Shown: positions 10,710 to 23,220 of the stretch, piece by piece
Layout of the letters: each line of letters begins with the position of its first letter
Position numbering within the stretch: the first letter of the stretch is position 1
From: Brassica napus
Taxonomy: Eukaryota; Streptophyta; Magnoliopsida; Brassicales; Brassicaceae
Direction of reading: 5' to 3'
DNA: 64,000 nt
Assembly (NCBI RefSeq): GCF_020379485.1
Contig: NC_063446.1
Span: 21,664,610 to 21,728,609 of the forward strand
The notes under the pieces: generated by a model
Seen by the model: the letters and a program-made list of their open reading frames with translations, nothing else
What the model was told of the DNA's origin: nothing
Databases searched by the model: none
Translations under genes and position numbers: made by a program

Positions 10710-12668
10710 ATGGCTAGTAACAACAACCCGCATGAGAACCTTTCAGACCAAACACCTTCTGATGACTTCTTCGACCAAATCCTCGGTCTTCCCAACTTCT
10801 CTGCTTCTTCATCCGACGGTGGGTTAAGCGGAGGAGGAGCACCGCCGATGATGCTGCAGCTGGGCTCCGGCGAGGAAGGAAGTCACATGGCTGGGCTAGG
10901 AGGAAGCGGACCAAGTGTGTTTCACAACCAGATGTTTCCTCTAGGGTTGAGTCTTAACCAAGGGAAAGGACATGTCTTTCTTAGACCTGAAGGTGGTGGT
11001 GTTCATGCAAGTGTGAATCGATCTTCTTCTTCTTCTTCTTCTTCTATGAAAGGACCTGTAAGGAATCAATTTTTTGTGTAAAGGGTTATGTTTTTTTTTG
11101 TTCTCTGTGTTCTTACATCTTTTGTGTTATTGTAAGGTTTTTCATGGGCAGCCGATGCAACAGCCAGCTCCAGCAGCGCCACATCAGCCTACATCAATCC
11201 GACCTAGAGTTCGAGCCAGGCGTGGTCAGGCTACTGATCCTCACAGCATCGCTGAAAGGGTACACTTTTACTTGAGATTCTCTTTTTGTGTGTTTTATGG
11301 AAGGGGTAAAGCTGAAAGATTTGAACTTTGTTACAGCTACGTAGGGAAAGAATAGCGGAGCGGATCAGGGCGCTTCAAGAACTTGTACCCACTGTTAACA
11401 AGGTCTCTCTATCTTTCACCTTTAAATAAATTGTCTAGGCTTTGTAACATGTCTCATTTCTCGAAGGTTTTAACACTTGTTGGTTCTCTTGTCTTAATTT
11501 GCAGACAGATAGAGCTGCTATGATTGATGAGATTGTGGACTATGTCAAGTTTCTAAGGCTCCAAGTTAAGGTAACATAACCAGTTCTTGTTCTTTCCTCT
11601 CTGTTCATAGGATTAGAGATATAAAAATCATGTCTTTGAAGTAACTTAGTTATGTTAAATTCTCCATATTGATTTTTTTGGTCTTAGTTATGGTCCCACC
11701 ATCACCTACCCTTCAACCCAAATTTCAATCTTGGTTTTTTAATGTGGTAAAGAATAATATAGAAGTCCAAAATGCTTTTTTTTTTTTCTTTGGCACTTAG
11801 TCTATCTTTTAAACACTTTTTGTTTTGTCATATAGAGAAGGCTAATCATGGTTTAGGATTAAAATACCATATTAAAATATCTGTATAATCATCATGCTCA
11901 GATTATAATATAATCTCTTAGATCAAACGCTTCTTAATATCAAAATGCAGTCGGTTGCTTAAAGATAATGGAGACACTAGTATGCAATGATGGATTTCTG
12001 AAAAGATGTTGACAAAAAAAGGATTTCTGAAAAGATAATACATATTTATTTATTTATTTTGTGTGTTTCTTATGAAAACCTTACATGTTCATCTAATAGT
12101 GGAGAATGCAATGATGTGTTTCTGATAAGAATATTTTTTTTTTTTTTTCAATTTTGTGTGAAATCTTACATGCTCATCTGAAATAAATAAAAAGTAAAAA
12201 AGTTTATTTTCATGGGATAAAGCTTATCTCTTTGAATGATGATTTTACGTCTCTCTTTGGTCAACTTTTGGTAGGTTTTGAGCATGAGTCGTCTTGGTGG
12301 AGCCGGTGCGGTTGCTCCACTTGTTACTGATATGCCTTTGTCATCATCAGTTGAGGTAAAAAAAGAAAACATCAAAACTTTTTAGTAAAATGGATTTTGA
12401 TTCAAAACTGATTATTGTAATCTCTCAATAGGATGAAACTAGTGAGGGTGGAAGGACACCACAACCTGCGTGGGAGAAATGGTCAAACGATGGGACTGAA
12501 CGTCAAGTGGCTAAGTTGATGGAAGAAAACGTTGGAGCAGCTATGCAGCTTCTTCAGTCTAAGGCTCTCTGTATGATGCCAATCTCATTGGCTATGGCTA
12601 TTTACCATTCTCAGCCTCCAGATACATCATCAGTGGTTAAACCAGAGACTAATCCCCCTCCACAGTAG
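10710..12668 (+). CDS. UNE12: bHLH transcription factor UNE12 (bHLH59-type), 6 exons
   Basis: Exons 10710-11057, 11137-11259, 11337-11402, 11505-11570, 12275-12355 and 12432-12668 join in frame with GT..AG introns to a protein of about 306 residues. The N-terminus is acidic and low in complexity ([11 protein letters not shown] motif, Gly-rich and Ser-rich runs). The bHLH follows [20 protein letters not shown] and continues through [19 protein letters not shown] and [16 protein letters not shown]. The C-terminus contains [13 protein letters not shown] and [18 protein letters not shown]. The HSIAERLRRERI basic region belongs to the subfamily whose Arabidopsis member UNE12 is needed for fertilisation and has been linked to temperature/immune regulation; its partners here are unknown. 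The 705-bp fourth intron is unusually long for this gene. Confidence 0.96.
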
Positions 12669-13011
12669 GATTTTTCGTGCAAGCAAGGGTTTGTACAGCA
12701 ACTCAACGGGGTCCAATATGGCTTTAGTTTCTACTACTACATCTCATGACTGCTGGTTTCTTGCTGTTTCGTCTCCCTCCCACCCCCACTTGTATGGTAT
12801 GATTGAAAGGTAAAACAAAAGGCTTTGGAGATGGAATCAATGTAGGATTTGCAGTAGAATTTTAGTGGACTTTTGAAGAAAGCAACTTTTTGTTTCCATG
12901 ACTTTAGTGGGAGGTCGAGGAAGGAGCTTGAAGGGGTGTTTTAGTAGTAGTGGTGGTGGGAAGTGTGTGGGACCTGGTTGAGTTTGTGTACAAATTGGAT
13001 GAATAATAAAA
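12669..13011 (+). other. UNE12 3' UTR and downstream sequence
   Basis: Transcribed-looking downstream sequence with a possible polyadenylation signal AATAATAAAA at about 13002-13011. The copia element inserted exactly here, at its 5-bp target TATTT. Confidence 0.5.
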
Positions 13012-13016
13012 TATTT

Positions 13017-13270
13017 TGTTATAAAAAGAACTGGAATTTATTTGTATCGCAGGAATTTAAATAAAGGCAAAATTTTATATCCGTAGAAATTTTAACACTG
13101 ATAGAAAGATTATTATTAGAGAGAAGAGAAGAGTGAAATGGTGTGTTTCTAAACGATCGAACTCGATCGTATATATAGAGAAAAAATCTACTGTGCAAAT
13201 AGTGCAGCGGGATCTACATCTTTAATTATTTCAACATTTTCGGTGGCCGCTGCTTTTGACTTTCGTAACA
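13017..13270 (-). repeat. 3' LTR of the copia element
   Basis: Downstream LTR in element orientation. Contains the palindrome-like ACGATCGAACTCGATCGT and a TATATATA stretch (about 13171-13180) that could serve as a TATA box. Pairs with 18973-19226. Confidence 0.95.
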
Positions 13271-13281
13271 CTCCCCCTTGG
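13271..13281 (-). other. Polypurine tract of the copia element
   Basis: On the minus strand AAGGGGGAG stands directly against the 3' LTR. This is the expected position and composition of the plus-strand primer. Confidence 0.8.
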
Positions 13282-13415
13282 GGGCCGGTGTCACTATCCG
13301 CTCTCGCTTAACGTCTTTGTTGCCTCGTTAAAAACCTTTCCAGGAAAACCCAATGGGAAAAACCATAGTAAGGTAAAAAGAGTACAACTACGTAAGCTCC
13401 CCCTTGAATGAACAG

Positions 13416-16400
13416 TCATAGATCCTTCTGATGGCGCATCCCAATGTTATGGATGTGTTTTCTGAATACCGAGGTAGGGAGTGATTTTGTGAAGAGGTCG
13501 GCTGCATTGTCGCATGATCGAACATATCTTACTTCAATCTCTTTATTCTTCTCGAGCTCTTGAGTGTATGAGAAGAACTTCGGAGGTATATGTTTGGTTC
13601 TATCGCTTTTGATATATCCTTCCTTCGTTTGAGCAACACATGCCGCGTTATCTTCATATAGAATAGTTGGCTCCGTATTTTCGTCAATCCCACTGCTTGA
13701 ACAGATGTGTCGGCTTATTGATCTTAGCCATACACATTCTCTACTTGCTTCATGGAGTGCAATGATCTCAGCGTGATTTGAAGAAGTAGCAACAAGTGTC
13801 TGCTTCTGAGAACGCCAAGATATGGCGGTGCCTCCAATTGTAAAAACATATCCTGTCTGGGATCGAGCTTTGTGTGGATCTGACAAATAACCTGCATCTG
13901 CAAAACCAATCATTTGACCTTTTGAACTTTTAGGATAAAACAAGCCTAAATCAGTTGTTCCTTGAAGGTAACGAAAGACATGTTTAATTCCATTCCAATG
14001 TCTTCGCGTAGGAGACGAACTGAATCTCGCTAAAAGATTAATGGCAAAAGATATGTCAGGTCGAGTACAATTTGCAAGATACATAAGAGCTCCAATTGCA
14101 CTTAAGTATGGAGTTTCAGGACCAAGTATTTCTTCATTTTCCTCAGATGGTCGAAACGGATCATTTTCAACATTAAGTGATCTAACGACCATCGGGGTGC
14201 TAAGAGGAGTTGCTTTATCCATGTTAAAGCGTTTCAATACTCGTTTGGTATATGTAGACTGGTGTACAAATATACCCTTTCGAGAATGCTCAATTTGTAA
14301 TCCTAGACAATATTTTGTCTGCCCGAGATCTTTCATCTCAAATTCTCCTTTCAGATAGTTTGATGCCTTTTGGATTTCGTTTTGAGTTCCAATAATATTA
14401 AGATCATCAACGTACACCGCGATTATCACAAATCCGGATGTTGTTTTCTTTATGAAAACACAAGGGCATATAGGATCATTCGTGTATCCTTCTTTTGTTA
14501 AGTGTTCGCTGAGACGATTATACCACATTCGTCCAGATTGTTTTAACCCATATAATGATCTTTGCAATTTTATTGCACATAACTCTTTAGGTTTGGAACT
14601 TAACATTTCTGGCATTTTAAATCCATCTGGGATTCTCATATAGATATCAGTATCTAATGATCCATATAAATATGCCGTAACGACATCCATGAGACGCATT
14701 TCTAAATTTTCATTGGCCGCTAGGCTCATCAGGAATCTAAATGTGATTGCGTCCATAACAGGAGAATAAGTTTCCTCATAATCAATTCCTGGCCTTTGAG
14801 AGAAACCTTGGGCTACGAGACGAGCTTTGTATCTTGTAATCTCGTTTTTCTCATTTCTTTTTCGGACAAACACCCATTTGTACCCAACAGGTTTTACATC
14901 TTTGGGTGTGAGCACAATAGGTCCGAATACATTTCGTTTGTTAAGCGAATCTAATTCGACTTGAATTGCATCTTTCCATTTTATCCAGTCATGTCTCTTT
15001 TGACATTCATATACAGACTTTGGTTCTGGATCTTCGTTTTCTTCATTTATTTCCTTTGCTAAAAGGTATGAGAAAACGTCATCAATATCATCCATCTCAT
15101 TTCGTTTCCATATCTTTCCATTATGGATGTAATTGATAGAAATCTCGTGATTTCCTTCAGATTCATGATGCTCTATATTGTCGTTCGATTCACAATTCGC
15201 TTCTTCCAAAATATTTTCCGCTATTTTGGGAGTATCATGCTTTTCACATTCCTTACGTTTTCTAGGAAGTTTATCCTTTGAACCAATAGGTCTACCGCGC
15301 TTTAAACGTGTTCCTGATTCACGTGTATCAACTGCCGTTCCACCATTTTGTGGTATTTCAATACGAGCAGGAGTATTTGCAGCGGGTATATGTGATTTAG
15401 TTACCATTTTGGTATCAGCAAATGCATCAGGTAGCTGATTTGCTATATTTTGTAAATGCATGATACGTCGAACTTCTAGTTCTGACTGTTTCGTAGGAGG
15501 ATCAAGGTGTAATAACGATGGTACACTCCATTTGATCTCTTTTCCTACTTGTTTATTGTCTCCCCCTAGAGTTGGGAATTCTTTCTCATTGAAATGACAA
15601 TCGGCAAATCGTGCCGTAAACACATCACCAGTTTGTGGTTCTAGGTATCTTATTATTGATGGAGAATCATAGCCAATATATATTCCCAACCGTCTTTGCG
15701 GTCCCATCTTTGTACGTTGTGGTGGTGCTATTGGAATATAAACCGCACAACCAAAGATTTTTAGATGAGAGATATTTGGTTCTTTTCCAAATGCTAACTG
15801 TAATGGGGAATATCTATGGTATGCACTTGGTCTTATCCGAATTAGTGCTTCTGCATGCAAAATAGCATGTCCCCATACAGAGGTTGGGAGTTTTGATCTC
15901 ATGATCAATGGCCTTGCAATTAGTTGCAGCCGTTTAATTAATGATTCTGCCAAACCATTTTGTGTATGAACATGAGCAACAGAATGCTCTACTTCAATCC
16001 CTGATACCATACAATAATCATTAAAAGCTTGGGATGTGAATTCACCAGCGTTATCTAATCTAACTCTTTTAATTGGATAATCTGAGAACTGTGCTCTTAA
16101 TTTGATTATCTGAGTTAGAAATCTCGCAAATGCCATATTTCGAGATGATAACAAACAAACATGTGACCATCTACTCGATGCATCGATTAATACCATAAAG
16201 TAGTAGAATGGTCCACACGGTGGATGTATTGGTCCACAAATATCACCTTGGATTCTTTCCAAAAACTTTGGTGATTCTTTGTCAACTTTGGTTGGTGATG
16301 GTCTTATGATTAATTTCCCAAGAGCACACGCATCACATGTCATTTTATTACTTTGGTATATATCTTGGGTTTTTATTGAATGACCATGTGAGCTTTCAAT

Positions 16401-16916
16401 GATTTTTCGCATCATTGTAGTGCCTGGATGACCAAGGCGATCATGCCATAATGTAACATCTTCTGGATTTCTTTTTATCACAAGATGTGATTCTATAGCA
16501 TCAATATAAGTGTGATGCAATCCAGAAGGAAGTTCTGGAAATTTTTCCAGTACAAGGCCTTTGCCTGATTTTTCAGAAGTTATATACAAATACTTCTTTC
16601 CATTCTCAGTTGCAGACTGAGTGTTATACCCTTGACGGTATATATCTTTGAAACTCAACAAATTTCTCTTAGAATTTGGAGAATATAAGGCATTATCTAT
16701 GGAAAACTTTGTTCCATTAGGCAACATAAAGTTCGCCTTGCCAATTCCTTCGATCAGGTCTGTAGGACCTGATATTGTGTTTATAGTCATTTTTACTGAC
16801 TTTAAAGTAGAGAAATATCTCTTATCCTTCAGTATAGTGTGCGTTGTGCCACTATCTGGTATGCAAACTTCTCTACCAATTTGTTTAGTTGTTGTTCCAT
16901 TTGCTTTCTTATCCAT
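13416..16916 (-). CDS. copia pol polyprotein (protease, integrase, RT, RNase H)
   Basis: Uninterrupted 1166-residue ORF. The aspartic protease motif DSGTTHTI is at residues 22-29. The GAG-pre-integrase segment LWHDRLGHPG is near 155. The integrase zinc and core follow (DICGPI near 225, DNAGEFTSQ near 290, and the catalytic Glu in HTQNGLAES near 325). RT begins at VGYKWVFVRKRN (near 680), with QGFSQRPGIDYEETYSPV and the catalytic YVDDLNI (near 850). RNase H/C-terminal marks are SQTGYVF, TLVATSSNHAE and DRTKHI. It lacks its own Gag and starts just inside the protease, so it must be expressed from an internal ATG, by reinitiation, or from a spliced mRNA (see findings). Confidence 0.95.
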   Translation of the reverse strand: MDKKANGTTTKQIGREVCIPDSGTTHTILKDKRYFSTLKSVKMTINTISGPTDLIEGIGKANFMLPNGTKFSIDNALYSPNSKRNLLSFKDIYRQGYNTQSATENGKKYLYITSEKSGKGLVLEKFPELPSGLHHTYIDAIESHLVIKRNPEDVTLWHDRLGHPGTTMMRKIIESSHGHSIKTQDIYQSNKMTCDACALGKLIIRPSPTKVDKESPKFLERIQGDICGPIHPPCGPFYYFMVLIDASSRWSHVCLLSSRNMAFARFLTQIIKLRAQFSDYPIKRVRLDNAGEFTSQAFNDYCMVSGIEVEHSVAHVHTQNGLAESLIKRLQLIARPLIMRSKLPTSVWGHAILHAEALIRIRPSAYHRYSPLQLAFGKEPNISHLKIFGCAVYIPIAPPQRTKMGPQRRLGIYIGYDSPSIIRYLEPQTGDVFTARFADCHFNEKEFPTLGGDNKQVGKEIKWSVPSLLHLDPPTKQSELEVRRIMHLQNIANQLPDAFADTKMVTKSHIPAANTPARIEIPQNGGTAVDTRESGTRLKRGRPIGSKDKLPRKRKECEKHDTPKIAENILEEANCESNDNIEHHESEGNHEISINYIHNGKIWKRNEMDDIDDVFSYLLAKEINEENEDPEPKSVYECQKRHDWIKWKDAIQVELDSLNKRNVFGPIVLTPKDVKPVGYKWVFVRKRNEKNEITRYKARLVAQGFSQRPGIDYEETYSPVMDAITFRFLMSLAANENLEMRLMDVVTAYLYGSLDTDIYMRIPDGFKMPEMLSSKPKELCAIKLQRSLYGLKQSGRMWYNRLSEHLTKEGYTNDPICPCVFIKKTTSGFVIIAVYVDDLNIIGTQNEIQKASNYLKGEFEMKDLGQTKYCLGLQIEHSRKGIFVHQSTYTKRVLKRFNMDKATPLSTPMVVRSLNVENDPFRPSEENEEILGPETPYLSAIGALMYLANCTRPDISFAINLLARFSSSPTRRHWNGIKHVFRYLQGTTDLGLFYPKSSKGQMIGFADAGYLSDPHKARSQTGYVFTIGGTAISWRSQKQTLVATSSNHAEIIALHEASRECVWLRSISRHICSSSGIDENTEPTILYEDNAACVAQTKEGYIKSDRTKHIPPKFFSYTQELEKNKEIEVRYVRSCDNAADLFTKSLPTSVFRKHIHNIGMRHQKDL

Positions 16917-17102
16917 TTCTGTAACACACAGTTAATATTAATAAAGAAAATAAACTTTCATAAGTAAACATATTATTCATCAATAACAAGTACACAATAA
17001 TTATACATTATATATTTTGAAATACAACAATATTTTGAAAGTGAAATACATAATATTTTATGGCATCACTAGGCATTATTAAGCTTGATCAGTACAAGCA
17101 CT
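16917..17102 (-). other. AT-rich gag-pol spacer with splice-acceptor-like end
   Basis: 186 nt between the gag stop and the pol ATG, strongly AT-rich, unlike the flanking coding DNA. On the minus strand it ends in a T-rich run followed by GTGTTACAG at 16919-16927, two nucleotides before the pol ATG. That is the layout of a plant 3' splice site. Confidence 0.55.
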
Positions 17103-18128
17103 TCAAATATTTTGATGAGTGGCCTCGTCGAAATCTCCCATAAAGTCAGAGGATTCGAGGTATGTCGATGTTGTACCCACAAGGTGTTCATTGAGATTTA
17201 CTTCCTTTGCCTTGCCTTTAATAGATTCTTGGTACAATTGGCATAGATGCCGAGGAGTTCGACATACTTGAGACCAGTGTCCCTTCGATCCACATCTGTA
17301 ACAGACGTTCTCATTTTTATGAGTAGGGTTTTCTTGGGTTTCTTTCCCTTTTACCCGATCAGATCGATTCCATGTGTTGGATCCCCTTCCTCTTGGGTTG
17401 TTACTCCTTTCATGGTTGCGGTTAAATCGATAACCACGACCACGACCAAAACCACGATTGTGACCACGGCCACGACCACGCCCACGATAGGAATAATTTC
17501 CTTTTTCCGGATTTTTTATATCCGTTGCATTTACCTCAGGAAATGCTTTGGTTCCCGTGGGTCGGGCATTGTGGTTTTTAATGAGGAGTTCATTATTTCT
17601 CTCCGCTATCATAAGCGCCACAACGAGTTCAGAGAACCTCGTATACCCACAATTTCTATATTGTTCTTGTAGAACATAATGATTTTTGTGGAACGTTTGG
17701 TAAGTTTTCTCGAGCATTTCTGCTTCCGAGACAGGCTTACCGCAATAATCTAATTGCGCCGCTATTCTCAATATAGCGGAATTGTACGTTTCCACTTTTT
17801 CAAAATCTTGAAATCGTAGATTTTTCCACTCATCAAGTGCATGGGGGAGAGTAATTTTTCTTTGGTTATCAAACCTCTCCTTCAGAGCTTTCCAAAGATC
17901 TAAGGGATCTTTGGTTCTCGCATAATCATGCGTAAGATTTTCATCTAGATGCCTTCTCAGAAATATTACGGCCTTAGCCTTTTCATGAGAGGTTGATATA
18001 TTGCCGTCTTTTATTGTTCCGAGTATTTCCTCGGAATCTAGATGAAGCTCCATGTTTGTAACCCATGCCGTGTAGTTTGTCCCAGTTACTTCCAATGCCG
18101 GAAACTGAAGTTTCTCGATTTTTGCCAT
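17103..18128 (-). CDS. copia Gag (UBN2-type capsid with zinc knuckle)
   Basis: 341-residue ORF. The N-terminal MAKIEKLQFPALEVTG and the YTAWVTNMELHL segment are typical of copia Gag (DUF4219/UBN2). RG-rich repeats (GRGRGRGHNRGFGRGRG) occupy about residues 218-240. The nucleocapsid knuckle CYRCGSKGHWSQVC (CX2CX4HX4C) is near 277-290. Gag packages the RNA into virus-like particles. It is separated from pol by its own stop codon and the spacer, unlike the single-ORF arrangement of many plant copia elements. Confidence 0.93.
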   Translation of the reverse strand: MAKIEKLQFPALEVTGTNYTAWVTNMELHLDSEEILGTIKDGNISTSHEKAKAVIFLRRHLDENLTHDYARTKDPLDLWKALKERFDNQRKITLPHALDEWKNLRFQDFEKVETYNSAILRIAAQLDYCGKPVSEAEMLEKTYQTFHKNHYVLQEQYRNCGYTRFSELVVALMIAERNNELLIKNHNARPTGTKAFPEVNATDIKNPEKGNYSYRGRGRGRGHNRGFGRGRGYRFNRNHERSNNPRGRGSNTWNRSDRVKGKETQENPTHKNENVCYRCGSKGHWSQVCRTPRHLCQLYQESIKGKAKEVNLNEHLVGTTSTYLESSDFMGDFDEATHQNI

Positions 18129-18650
18129 TTGTATTTCTAAAGCACATAAATAAAAAAAATTATTAGAATATTATTCATATTAAAAGGAACCGTTTACATT
18201 AATCATGCAAGCAATTACAAGGAGAAGCGATGTAAAGAAAATTAAACCGATATTCATCTTAAATTCACTCGGAGTAAATTCTCCAACGAATAAATCATAA
18301 ATAGAAACACAAATAAAAATGGCACATAAAAACAAAAGTGCGCGAATCATCTTTCTTGAAATGAAAAATCGGAGGAGAGCGATTTGAAATTTTTTTTGAG
18401 AGAAGATGAAATGTTTTGGATGATGAAATGGAGTGAAAATGAGTTGTATTTATAGATGAAAAACACTGTTCATAACCGTTGGAGAAAGGGGAAATTTTTG
18501 AAAAATTTTCTTTGTGACCGTTGGGGTTAAATCGAGTGCACCAAAAATTAGTCTGAAAATATCGTATTAAACGGTCAATCAAATCTATAAAATTTCATAA
18601 AAGTAAAAATTATGACAATGAAATATTTATGTTATGACAACAAATCATGC

Positions 18651-18825
18651 GACGGCTCAGCCGATCAATGCAGAATAATAAATAAATTATTCGGCGGCTC
18701 GGCCGACCAATTAATAATAAACAAAATATAAGGCGGCTCGGCCGACCAATAAATAATAAACAGGATATAAGGCGGCTCGGCCGACCAATAAATAATAAAG
18801 GCGGCTCGGCCGACCAATAAATAAT
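18651..18825 (-). repeat. Tandem repeats in the copia 5' leader
   Basis: A GC-rich phrase GGCGGCTCGGCCGACCAAT alternates with AT-rich AATAATAAAC stretches about five times with a period of 25-40 bp. It lies between the 5' LTR and gag, where packaging/dimerisation signals are expected. A role in RNA dimerisation is inference. Confidence 0.85.
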
Positions 18826-18972
18826 TTAAATTACTAGTAAATAATATAGGCTGTATTCCGGCCATTATAACATGATATAAGTAATAGTAGATGCGGTATA
18901 CCGACCATTATAACAGGGTATAAATGATACAAATAAATTTTACCGAATCGCAGAGTGATCGTGCTGATAACG

Positions 18973-19226
18973 TGTTATAAAAAGAACTGGAATTTATTTG
19001 TATCACAGGAATTTAAATAAAGGCAAAATTTTATACCCGTAGAAATTTTAACACTGATAGAAAGATTATTATTAGAGAGAAGAGAAGAGTGAAATTGTGT
19101 GTTTCTAAACGATCGAACTCGATCGTATATATAGAGAAAAAATCTACTGTGCAAATAGTGCAGCGGGACCCACATCTTTAATTATTTCAACATTTTCGGT
19201 GGCCGCTGCTTTTGACTTTCGTAACA
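18973..19226 (-). repeat. 5' LTR of the copia element (promoter LTR)
   Basis: Upstream LTR in element orientation, same ends as 13017-13270. The expected primer-binding region directly inside (minus strand, from 18972) reads GTTATCAGCACGA rather than the common plant TGGTATCAGAGC initiator-tRNA sequence. Confidence 0.95.
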
Positions 19227-19231
19227 TATTT

Positions 19232-19686
19232 GAATTTGTTTAACCGTTGTATTATTATTTTATTTGTGTGAATTGGAGTGTAATAAAATATTTAAATAAT
19301 ATCATTATTTCCCTTTACTAAAACAATATTTTTGTTGATGAATTTGTCAAAATTATTGCTATAGAATTAGTCCTGTTATAAAATCATAGAGAAAAAATTT
19401 CACAATTTGCAACAGAGTGATAAATCAAGAAAATAGAAACACATACAAGTCTTTATTACAACAATTTTAATTTCACCGCAACCTTGGAATCTTGGAAGTG
19501 AGATGATAACAAAAGAGAACACCTTTTGGTCATTTTGTTTTAAAATGGGGTCTAACCTCCAAAACCAAGAAGACAAACTACAAAGAGTATGCAAACTCAG
19601 TTTGATGCTACAGGCTTCAAACATTCATTTATAGCCTTTTGCGTTATTGAACCACATAAAAAAATCTCAAGTTTAAAGAACTTGGC
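19232..19686 (-). other. 3' UTR/downstream region of the complex I 24-kDa gene
   Basis: No ORF of substance. The part nearest the stop codon (about 19440-19686) is plausibly 3' UTR on the minus strand; the remainder is AT-rich spacer up to the copia insertion. Confidence 0.4.
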
Positions 19687-21688
<2,002 letters not shown>

Positions 21689-22147
21689 TTTCGACGACTT
21701 TGAGAACACGAAAAGCTGGATTTGATTTGAGGAGGAAGAACCAGAGAGGGAGCTAGACTCGGTGCCTCGCTATCATCACCTGCCTCATGATTGGCCTCAG
21801 ATATTTGGGCCTGCTCAAATAAGCCCAACCCTAGTTTCACTGTCAAACATATACTACTATTGGATTATATCTTGGGTATTCATTATAGCCTCATTTCTAT
21901 AAAACATTAAAGATTAGTTTTTTTTTTTTTTTTTTAATAATTCTAGCACCTCCTTGTGAGTTTAAGTAACATTTGTGTCAATGAACGTGTTCCGACCTTT
22001 GCTCAGTTATGTCTAGATATCGATTACTCTGTTCCTGAGTTCTCTAATGAAGCTTAAGACACAATTTCGTCTTCCTCTTCTGTGGAGTTGGTTTCTACTT
22101 ATTGGTAATGAGTGTGTCCATTGAATTATGTAATTCCTGCTATCGTT
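21689..22147. promoter_or_regulatory. Upstream region of the complex I 24-kDa gene
   Basis: About 460 bp between the start codon and the LINE tail. Contains GGCCCA/TGGGCC-type elements near 21806-21830 (TTGGGCCTG and AAGCCCAACCC), site II/telo-box-like motifs that are common upstream of plant mitochondrial housekeeping genes. Their function here is inferred. Confidence 0.45.
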
Positions 22148-22602
22148 TCTTTTTTTTTTTTTTTGAACAAACCTTACTTCAAATTAAACTCAAACAGAGT
22201 TAACAAAGTTCAACAAAGCTCCCTTAGCTAAGGCATCAACATCGGCATTGCTAGGCCGAGGGACTTACTGAAAAGACACTGCAGAAAATAAAGAACATAA
22301 ATGATAGATATCATACAGCACTCCTTGAGTTTCGATTCTTCTATCTTGTGATGAGATTGCTATAATGAGAGTGACTCTGAATCTGACCATACAGACAGCG
22401 TTCTTAGTCCCAAGTTGATTGCTTCCGCGAGTGCGGTTTTAATCGTTATAGCTTCTGCAGTGAAAGCAGAGCCGATATAGCAGCGATTTGAAGAAAATTA
22501 ATGGAGGGTCTTCGTGTTAGAACGGTTTCTGAAGATACACTCGAACCCTCCTCCCCTTGTAGTTGCATTCCATGCAGCATCCACAAAGCAGTGAGTAGTC
22601 TC
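22148..22602 (-). mobile_element. LINE remnant: RNase H domain and poly(A) end
   Basis: On the minus strand HCFVDAAWNATTRGGGFECI, AFTAEAITIKTALAEAI and LRTLSVWSDSE match the RNase H domain of plant LINEs, with stop codons scattered through. A T-tract at 22149-22164 (minus-strand A-tract) marks the 3' tail. The fragment continues at 26444 beyond an inserted LTR element. Confidence 0.82.
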
Positions 22603-23220
22603 TGTAAGTGCAAGATGCAAACACAATAAGGTAATGCAGAAAGTAAAGCAAGAGACAAAACAACTACAAGCAACCCTTAAGTTTTATTAGAAATCGCCTT
22701 GTACACTCTATTACAAGATCTTCTTAATCAGTTTTACACAGCCTGTTACACCCTAACAACTGCTACTGAAAGATTCCTAAGCTACCCGCTTGTGTCTCTC
22801 TTCCGTCAAGTACTTCAGCCACTGCTTCAACACGACCCAGAACACTTCCAAGAGCTTCTCTCTCTTTCTATAAGATCAGCCTCTGTGTCTCTGTCTCTAT
22901 ACAGACGACCCCATAGTTATCTTATAGTTATTCTTCATGTTCCCGAAACCCTAGTCTCCAAGGCAACATGTATGGACATCTTCCATAACAATAAGTGCAA
23001 CTTTCCTTTTCTTGGAAAGCATTTATTCCTCTTCTTTAAGTCATAAATTTGCTTCTCAAGTTTATTCCTCTTTCCTTATCTCCAAGATACTCTCTTGCTC
23101 TCCAAGTCTACGCGACTCCAGCTCAGTACCTTGACTCTACATGGTCTTCACCACTCAACACGACGTCTGCTTCAGCAACTACGTCATCGACTACTTCAGG
23201 GCAGACATCTTACATCAAAA
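22603..23220 (-). repeat. 3' LTR of the Gag-only element
   Basis: About 618 bp, nearly the same as 25830-26438 except for substitutions and about 9 extra bases near 22730. Confidence 0.88.

Larger units (their letters stand above)
13017..19226 (-). mobile_element. Complete Ty1/copia LTR retrotransposon (6.2 kb)
   Basis: Two 254-bp LTRs (13017-13270 and 18973-19226), each starting TGTTATAAAAAG and ending TTTCGTAACA, flank a gag ORF and a pol ORF on the minus strand. A perfect 5-bp target duplication, TATTT, lies at 13012-13016 and 19227-19231. The LTRs differ at about five positions (for example TCGCAGG/TCACAGG and GGATCTACA/GGACCCACA), about 98% identity, so the insertion is young, well under a million years at usual plant rates. 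Order gag, protease, integrase, RT, RNase H marks it as copia. Both ORFs are open, so it may be competent. Confidence 0.96.

Noticed and set aside
18295..18582. 95-codon minus-strand ORF upstream of copia gag
   Set aside because: Lies in the 5' leader of the element, has no domain and its ATG would precede gag; best regarded as chance.
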